A stretch of DNA of 64,000 bases from Eriocheir sinensis (lineage: Eukaryota > Arthropoda > Malacostraca > Decapoda > Varunidae), in NCBI RefSeq assembly GCF_024679095.1, contig NC_066529.1:4980366-5044365 (forward strand), given 5' to 3'. This document shows positions 58,944 through 64,000 of this stretch, piece after piece (positions within the stretch are counted from its first letter, which is position 1; every line of letters starts with the position of its first letter). A program made the translations under genes and the position numbers. The notes below the pieces were generated by a model. It was not told the DNA's origin and did no database searches. It worked only from the letters and a program-made list of their open reading frames with translations.

Positions 58944-59604
58944 TTTTCCACTTAATATGCATGACACATTAACGAAGAAAATCGTCATCTTAAATCATCA
59001 CTTCTCGCCGCTATGAGGAAGTTAACATTGACAGCCGGAAAGAAAGACAACACCCAAATCCTTTTAGCATAACGAATTCAAGTTAAGACATCCAGTAAGA
59101 GAAATGTTGTGAGGTATTCATAAAGATAACGGTGAATATATTAAAGCTATTTGTAGGGTTGCTGGTGATGGTGGAGGTGGTGATAGTGATGATGGTTGAG
59201 TAAATAGTGGTTATCAGACTATAGTGATAATAATGATTGATAGTGAAAAACAATAACAGGAACGATGATGAAAGAGACAATGAGAATATGTATTTTAAAA
59301 CCAAATATCAGCCATACAATACTATCATGCTACTAATTGGAACAAAGCCAAAATTAAAGAGGACGTAATGAATGCAATGACGAGAGGCGGATCGGGAAAC
59401 AGGAACGAAATGAATATATGTAGTTTGCGACGCGCGACACGATGATAACTGAAAAGGGGGAAAATGCATTACAGATGGACACCAACACGCACGAAAAAAA
59501 AAAAAAAAAAAGCCAGCCTGATGTAAACACGTATTAAAATGATGGAAAACTTTATGGCAACAGACTGAAATTTCATACACGCGTAATTTTGGTGCGATGA
59601 TTAA
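58939..59604. other. AT-rich unique sequence
   Basis: Degenerate GGTGATGGTGG at 59160-59200 and an A run near 59495-59512. Nothing recognised. Confidence 0.5.
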
Positions 59605-59975
59605 AATGATACTGATGGTGATGATGATGATAATAATAATAGTAATAGAAGAGAAACAGCAGCAAAATTAACAAGAATAACGATAAAAAAGTAGAAAAAG
59701 AAGAAGGAAGAAGAAAAAAAAATATTGATGGTGATGGTGATGATGATGATGATGATGATAATAATGGTAATGGAAGAGAAACAGCAGCAAAATGAACAAG
59801 AATAACGATAAAAAAAAAGTAGAAAAAGAAGAAGGAAGAAGAAAACAAAAAAAAAATGATATTGATGGTGATGGTGATGATGATGATAATAATGGTAATG
59901 GAAGAGAAACAGCAGGAAAATTAACAAGAACAAAGATAAAAAAGTAGAAAAAGAAGGAAGAAGAAAACAAAAGGG
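59605..59975. repeat. Three-copy tandem array, ~125-128 bp
   Basis: GAAGAGAAACAGCAG at 59648, 59773 and 59901. Each is preceded by (GAT)n-(AAT)n and followed by AACAAGAA(T/C)AA(C/A)GATAAAA and AGTAGAAAAAGAAG. Confidence 0.93.
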
Positions 59976-60303
59976 AAAAGAGTTGGAGGATGAGGAGACG
60001 GGAGGAGAAAAATCAAATAAACATATAGAAGAAAAAATCGTCAACTCACAGTGAAATAGTAAAAAAAAAATACACCTAGTTTCGAATCAGGAACAAAGAC
60101 ACATTTTCAACATATCCTCAATACAAAGGAACACACCGCACCCGTTCAAAACAATACACGCAAACACTAAATATAACAAGGAAAGAGGAAACACGAACAT
60201 TAACAATCCATCAAAATACTCACGTGGTGCATAAAGCGTGTTCTTGAGGGTGACGGAAGAGCAGAATGACCTGAGCACACAACATCCGCTGCTTCGCTTC
60301 CGG
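59976..60303. other. Spacer with a possible minus-strand exon
   Basis: On the minus strand GTGCTCAG| (60271-60278) and |GTGAGTATTT (starting 60223 downwards) bracket 60224-60270 (47 nt), open in more than one frame. The acceptor context is weak in pyrimidines. Confidence 0.3.
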
Positions 60304-60324
60304 TGATGAGGAAACACCAACTCC

Positions 60325-60363
60325 ACGAACACCAACACCACCACCACCACCAGCACCACCACC
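60325..60363. repeat. (CAC)n
   Basis: Imperfect CAC/ACC triplets. Confidence 0.9.
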
Positions 60364-60539
60364 GAAACTTTTACTCCTCCCCCTCCTTCACCTACTCCGG
60401 CAGCCTCCTTCTTGCTTTCTGTCCGTCTCGTCGTTGTATCAGTCTATTACTTTTTTCTATCCTCTTCCTTATTTCCTTGTGTTCATTCCGTTCTCCTTAT
60501 GTCAGTCTCTCCTTTTTATATTCCTGGAGTCAGTGCTGC

Positions 60540-60830
60540 ATTTCCTTGACCCGTCACACGCACGCACGCACGCACGTTAGGTCACACCACGCGCTCTCAG
60601 AAGTTGGCCTCACTTCCTCCGGCGCGACGTGACTCTCTTTAGGTTACGTAATCTGGGCGGCGCGTTTGGCAGTGCCGCGGGACCGGGACACAGGCAGGCC
60701 GTCTGGGCGGTGGCTGTGGTGGCCGTGTGGCGCGGGGGGAGCGGGGAGGATGATAAGGACGTATTGTGAAGGGTGGGTTTTAAAAGTTGTGGGTGAGGTT
60801 GCTAAGTCTGCGGTGTTTTTTAGTGTTGGT
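60540..60830. promoter_or_regulatory. CpG-rich promoter-like region
   Basis: CpG dinucleotides are dense compared with the rest of the window. It holds (CACG)n 60558-60578, an ETS-like ACTTCCTCCGG (60612), a GACGTGAC CRE-like site (60627) and the palindrome TTACGTAA (60644), the known core of PAR-bZIP sites. No TATA is evident. Direction is unknown. It could serve a gene on either side, including the minus-strand exon candidate at 60224. Confidence 0.3.
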
Positions 60831-61090
60831 ATGTTGTGTTGTGTGGTGTAAGACGGGGTGGTTGTCTGTTGTGGTAAGGTGTGGTTGTGAGGGGTAAAAA
60901 GTGTGTGGTGCTGCAGGTGTGGTCAGGTGTGGTAAAGTGTGGTAAGTATCAAGTGTGTGTTGTTGTGGTTGGCAGGTGTGGTGAAGGGGTAGACGTGAGT
61001 TGTTGTGGCTGTCAGGTGTGGTGAAGGGTGAAAGTGCGTGTGTGTTGGTGTGGTCGTGTCAGGTGTGGTTGGGTAGGTGGGGGTAAGGCG
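60831..61090. repeat. GTGTGG-rich degenerate array, ~40-bp units
   Basis: TTGTTGTGG(T/C)(T/C)G(G/T)CAGGTGTGGTGAAGG at 60960 and 61000 with a weaker third near 61043. The upstream part is looser GGTGTGGT repetition. Confidence 0.8.
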
Positions 61091-61920
61091 CCGCCACACT
61101 CGTCTGTCCACCTGTGGCTGTCACTCACACGACCGCAAGCACGACACTGTCCCGGCGAGGGGAGATAAAAGTTTTCCTGAAGGTGCCGAAGTGTGTTCCA
61201 GGGGCTTCAGGTGACGGAGGGTGGTGGGTGGTGCAAGGGATGTCAGGGTGCCCTCCTCCGGCCTCGGCTGTCGACGGAGCGAGGGGAGAGTGAGGGCGGG
61301 ATAGAGAGGGAGAAGGAGAGAGATGGGACGAGAGCCAGCGACTGCGTGCACCTCTCGTCAGCGCCGCTGCAGGACTGAGCCACGGGAGTCAGCCAGTGCC
61401 TTATGTACGGAGGTGGCAGGCACTCCCTCGCACCTACTCATCCTCATCTTCTTCCTCTTCTTCCTTCTCCTCCTCCCTCGTGTTCCTGGCCCTCCTTGTG
61501 CCCCCTCCTCTATTACTCCCATTCCTCCTCACTTCAGTGCCTCCATCCCCGCCCCTCCTGCCACCCTTCCTCCCAAGTGCCTGTGTTCACGCGGCCCGAC
61601 CTCTGTTCAGACCTCTGCCGCTACCCCCTACCCGCCCGCCCCCCTCCTTCCTCGCCCTCGCCTCCCACTCATTCATGGCGGTTCGTAGTCCGCCCTCCCG
61701 CCCTCCTCCCACGTGGGGCAGATCGGGCGGGCTGCAGCACGTGTCCTTCCGCCCAGCGCAGCGCCATCTAGGAACAGAGCGACCTGGATCTAGCCTTCAC
61801 GCACGTGGTGTTACTTCGCAGTTTACGTGGAAGAAAGGAAGCACGCCGCGGAAGGACCTTGAGGGGTACGCGGGTGACGCAGAAGAAAGAAAACAGCGCA
61901 CGAGGAGGCCGTGAAGAGTA
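61091..61920. other. GC- and CpG-rich region with unsupported open frames
   Basis: Three overlapping plus-strand frames (61323-61688, 61396-61914, 61403-61771) cross a (TCC/TTC)n stretch at 61437-61500. The first has a leucine/phenylalanine run resembling a signal segment, caused by TTC/CTC repetition. A TATA-like GATAAAAG lies at 61165. The region could be a 5' exon but no frame is preferred. Confidence 0.3.
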
Positions 61921-62264
61921 TTTACCGTCACACACAGCAAGCAAATAATGAATGATGTGTTTCTGGGACATACATTATAATTAGTTCCGGATAATCACAC
62001 CATTTGAAGACTCGGCTCATGGTACGTTATGAGAGGTAGTTCATAATTCACGTGTACACCATTACATAGCACACCCGACCACACTCGCTACACCCGCCTA
62101 TCACCACCACCACCACCATCACCACCTGCCCCTCTCCACTTGAATATGGAAGACAGTATCCCTTTGAATTCATCTTTTACGTAGGCTCTTTAAGATCACC
62201 GTCAGATATTGCCGTCAGACAAAGCAAGCCGCTCTGACCCCCAAGCCCTTCCCCTCTTCCCCTC
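61921..62264. other. Unique sequence with short (CAC)n
   Basis: CACCACCACC at 62103-62125. No gene. Confidence 0.5.
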
Positions 62265-62865
62265 ATCCTTCCAATTCCACTCAGTCCCATCACACTGTAC
62301 CCTCCCCCCATTACCCTCCTCACCCTCTTCCTCCTCCCCTTGACCTAGACGCCGCCCCCATCACACGCTCCCCCCTACCAAACTGTACCCTTCCCCGTCA
62401 CCCCCCTTCACCTCCTCCTACTGACCTCGAAACTACCACCCCAACACGCTATCCCAAACCCTCCCCACCATACCACACCCTACCCCTCACCCCACTAACC
62501 CCCCAACTCCTCTCCTTACCTCGCCTTTACCCCACATCCCACCGAACGCCACCTCCAACCCACAATACCGTACCCGCTCCTTTCACCCCACTAACCTCCC
62601 AGCTCCAATCCTTACCTCGCCTTCACCCCAACGAACACCACCCCCAACCCTGCCCCACCATGCTGTACCCTTCCTCGTCAACCCCATAACCACCCTACTC
62701 CTTTTTACTTCGCCTTTATAACACCGAACGTCACAACCTTACCCCCAAAATGCCGTACCCGACCCTGCCCCTCCCCACGCCACTGACCCCCAAATCCTAT
62801 CCGTTCCTCGCCTTCACATCATTGAACGCGCCACCCTGAACTCCACCCTGAACGCCACCTCCTTG
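62265..62865. repeat. C-rich diverged array, ~95-bp units
   Basis: TCGCCTT(T/C)A(C/T) at 62521, 62617, 62710 and 62808 (spacing 96, 93, 98). Each is followed by a GAACGCCAC-like block and TRCCGTACCC-type and CCCCACTAACC-type segments. Two or more older units precede from 62265 (CTGTACCCTCCCC, CTGTACCCTTCCCC). Confidence 0.8.
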
Positions 62866-63350
62866 GCCCCCCCCCCTCCCACGCCAAAACAAGATAAGAC
62901 CCTCGAGACTTATCACAAAATACCGTTGCGGCTTCACTGGCGACACCTAGACCTGTTTTTAATATATGACGTTGGTGGAGGGTATAGTTGCCCCTTTCCT
63001 CCCTTCTCTCTCTTTATTTTTTACCTTCTTTGCACTCTCCTTCCTTTTTTTCTCATCCATTCCCCACACGTGTCCATTTCCTTCGTTTCAGCCACCCCCT
63101 TACTCGCTTCTCCTCTCTCTTTACTTAGTTTCATTCATCCCTTTGTCTCTATCCTTTTCCCTTCCTCTCTTATAGTCTACCTGCCCTGACTCATTCCCTT
63201 TCTTCTCTTCTTCACCCTTTTCTTTATCCTTCTTCCTTTGTTCACTCGTTCCTTTCCTTTTTCCTTGTCCATCCCTCCGCCCACCTGCCTAAGTTCACCT
63301 CCCCTCCCTTTCCTCCCTTCCCTTCCACCCCCCTCCCCCACCGCCCCATT
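62866..63350. repeat. C+T-rich low-complexity block
   Basis: CCTTCCTTT and CCCTCCC motifs, no fixed period; chance Phe/Pro/Ser/Leu frames. Confidence 0.65.
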
Positions 63351-63870
63351 CCAGGTCTGATCGCTTTACAGAAAACGGAGAACAGCAACCTTGACCCATT
63401 TTTCTTTGTTCGGCCGCTCGAAAAAGGAGGAAGAGTGCCACATGACCCGGTTCTGATTTTTTTTTTCTTGTCACTCTTCTAAAACTTAGCCGAGTGAGCG
63501 TTTATGTCATTCATTGCCTCTTGCTTTCATCCCATTCTTATTTTTAACAACTTGGCAAAAGAGGAGATAGGAAAAGGCCAAGACCAAAGACAAAAAAAAC
63601 TGTCAACTTTGATGAATTACCTGAAAATAAGAACAAGAGAAGAGAACAAAAATAAAAATAAAGAGCAGAAAAAGAAATGAAGAAGACTATATTTTCCAGC
63701 TTTTATTTTTTATATTGTTTTGCTTTCATTCCAGACCCAATCGAGAAACAGAGTCAAAAAACGAGAGAAAACTAGAACAATGAAACAGGTAAAAAAAAAA
63801 TAAACCATAAAGAAAATGAATGCACGCGAATCTGTAAGTATATAGACTAGCCTACTGACAGCTTACTTAA
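63351..63870. other. Unique A/T-rich sequence
   Basis: Nothing recognised. Confidence 0.5.
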
Positions 63871-64000
63871 GGGGGGGCACTTAATGAAATGTTGATTACC
63901 CTTAAAGCATTCGAGGACGGGCTGACATCAATCCTGCTTGCGAGAGCGATTATGGACACAAGAGGGAAGGTGAACGAAACTCTTGATGAAGTGGCTGTGA
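63871..64000 (+). CDS. Coding-like frame cut by window edge
   Basis: From the TAA at 63868-63870 the frame is open to the window end (43 codons), with an internal ATG at 63889. Translation includes MLITLKAFEDGLTSILLARA then IMDTRGKVNETLDEVAV, which is compositionally like a real helical, charged protein segment and contains no repeat. A run of seven G at the frame's start could hide a frameshift or the end of homology. The pattern FEDGL…LARAI…TLDEVA recalls capsid segments of retrotransposon Gag proteins, but this is an impression, not a match. It is likely an exon or retroelement fragment continuing beyond 64000. Confidence 0.35.

Noticed and set aside
63540..63600. T run followed by AAGAGGAGA and AAGGCCAAG, faintly like SINE-like family 2
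   Set aside because: No diagnostic GCCCGCTACT or GGTGGCCGAAA block downstream.

Overview
The window looks like non-coding nuclear DNA of a decapod crustacean, most likely a brachyuran crab. The directly visible evidence is an extreme load of long dinucleotide microsatellites: about 55 tracts of (GA/CT)n or (CA/GT)n, up to about 200 bp, roughly 5% of the window by hand count. There are also (ATT)n, (ACT)n and (GGA)n runs and several interspersed elements. Two of these elements (25125-25397 and 29724-29922) and the TTAA-bounded MITE at 21991-22208 resemble repeats I remember from crab sequences. The species assignment rests on memory and was not searched. No bacterial, organellar, rRNA, tRNA or CRISPR feature was seen.

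Layout. 0-7 kb: microsatellites, two ~110 bp tandem duplications, two copies of a ~210 bp interspersed repeat (3229-3443, 6098-6305), a possible minus-strand exon (4828-4905) and a minus-strand copy of a SINE-like family (6686-6832). 7.5-14.1 kb: a minisatellite cluster made of a 31-bp array of about 78 copies (7508-9923), a 14-bp purine array with 127-bp higher-order structure (10740-11325), a 93-bp pyrimidine array (11625-12340) and a diverged 130-149 bp array (13380-14095). 14-24 kb: long (GA)n, a diverged three-copy array (16725-17115), a GGA-rich higher-order array (17538-18392), trinucleotide tracts, a four-copy 154-bp array (19765-20395), a Z-DNA-prone tract and the piggyBac-like MITE. 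24-38 kb: a 5'-truncated tRNA-related SINE, a 199-bp SINE fragment with a perfect 15-bp target-site duplication, more microsatellites, and the best exon candidate (37749-37853, plus strand, consensus splice sites, in-phase 105 nt). 39-55 kb: a 26-bp array of nine starts, clustered microsatellites, SINE-like copies and a 38-bp pyrimidine array. 55-64 kb: purine and pyrimidine arrays, a CpG-rich promoter-like stretch (60540-61420), a C-rich ~95-bp array (62265-62860), and a coding-like reading frame that runs off the right edge (63871-64000).

I could not assign a protein product to any reading frame. Almost every long open frame here comes from a stop-free simple repeat whose unit length is not a multiple of three (31, 14 bp) or whose unit lacks stops (93 bp, GA, GT, GGA). 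The likely biology is intergenic or intronic sequence shaped by microsatellite expansion, local tandem duplication of ~95-160 bp segments (about 15 independent cases) and retroposon/MITE insertion. A few isolated exon candidates could belong to genes whose other exons lie elsewhere.
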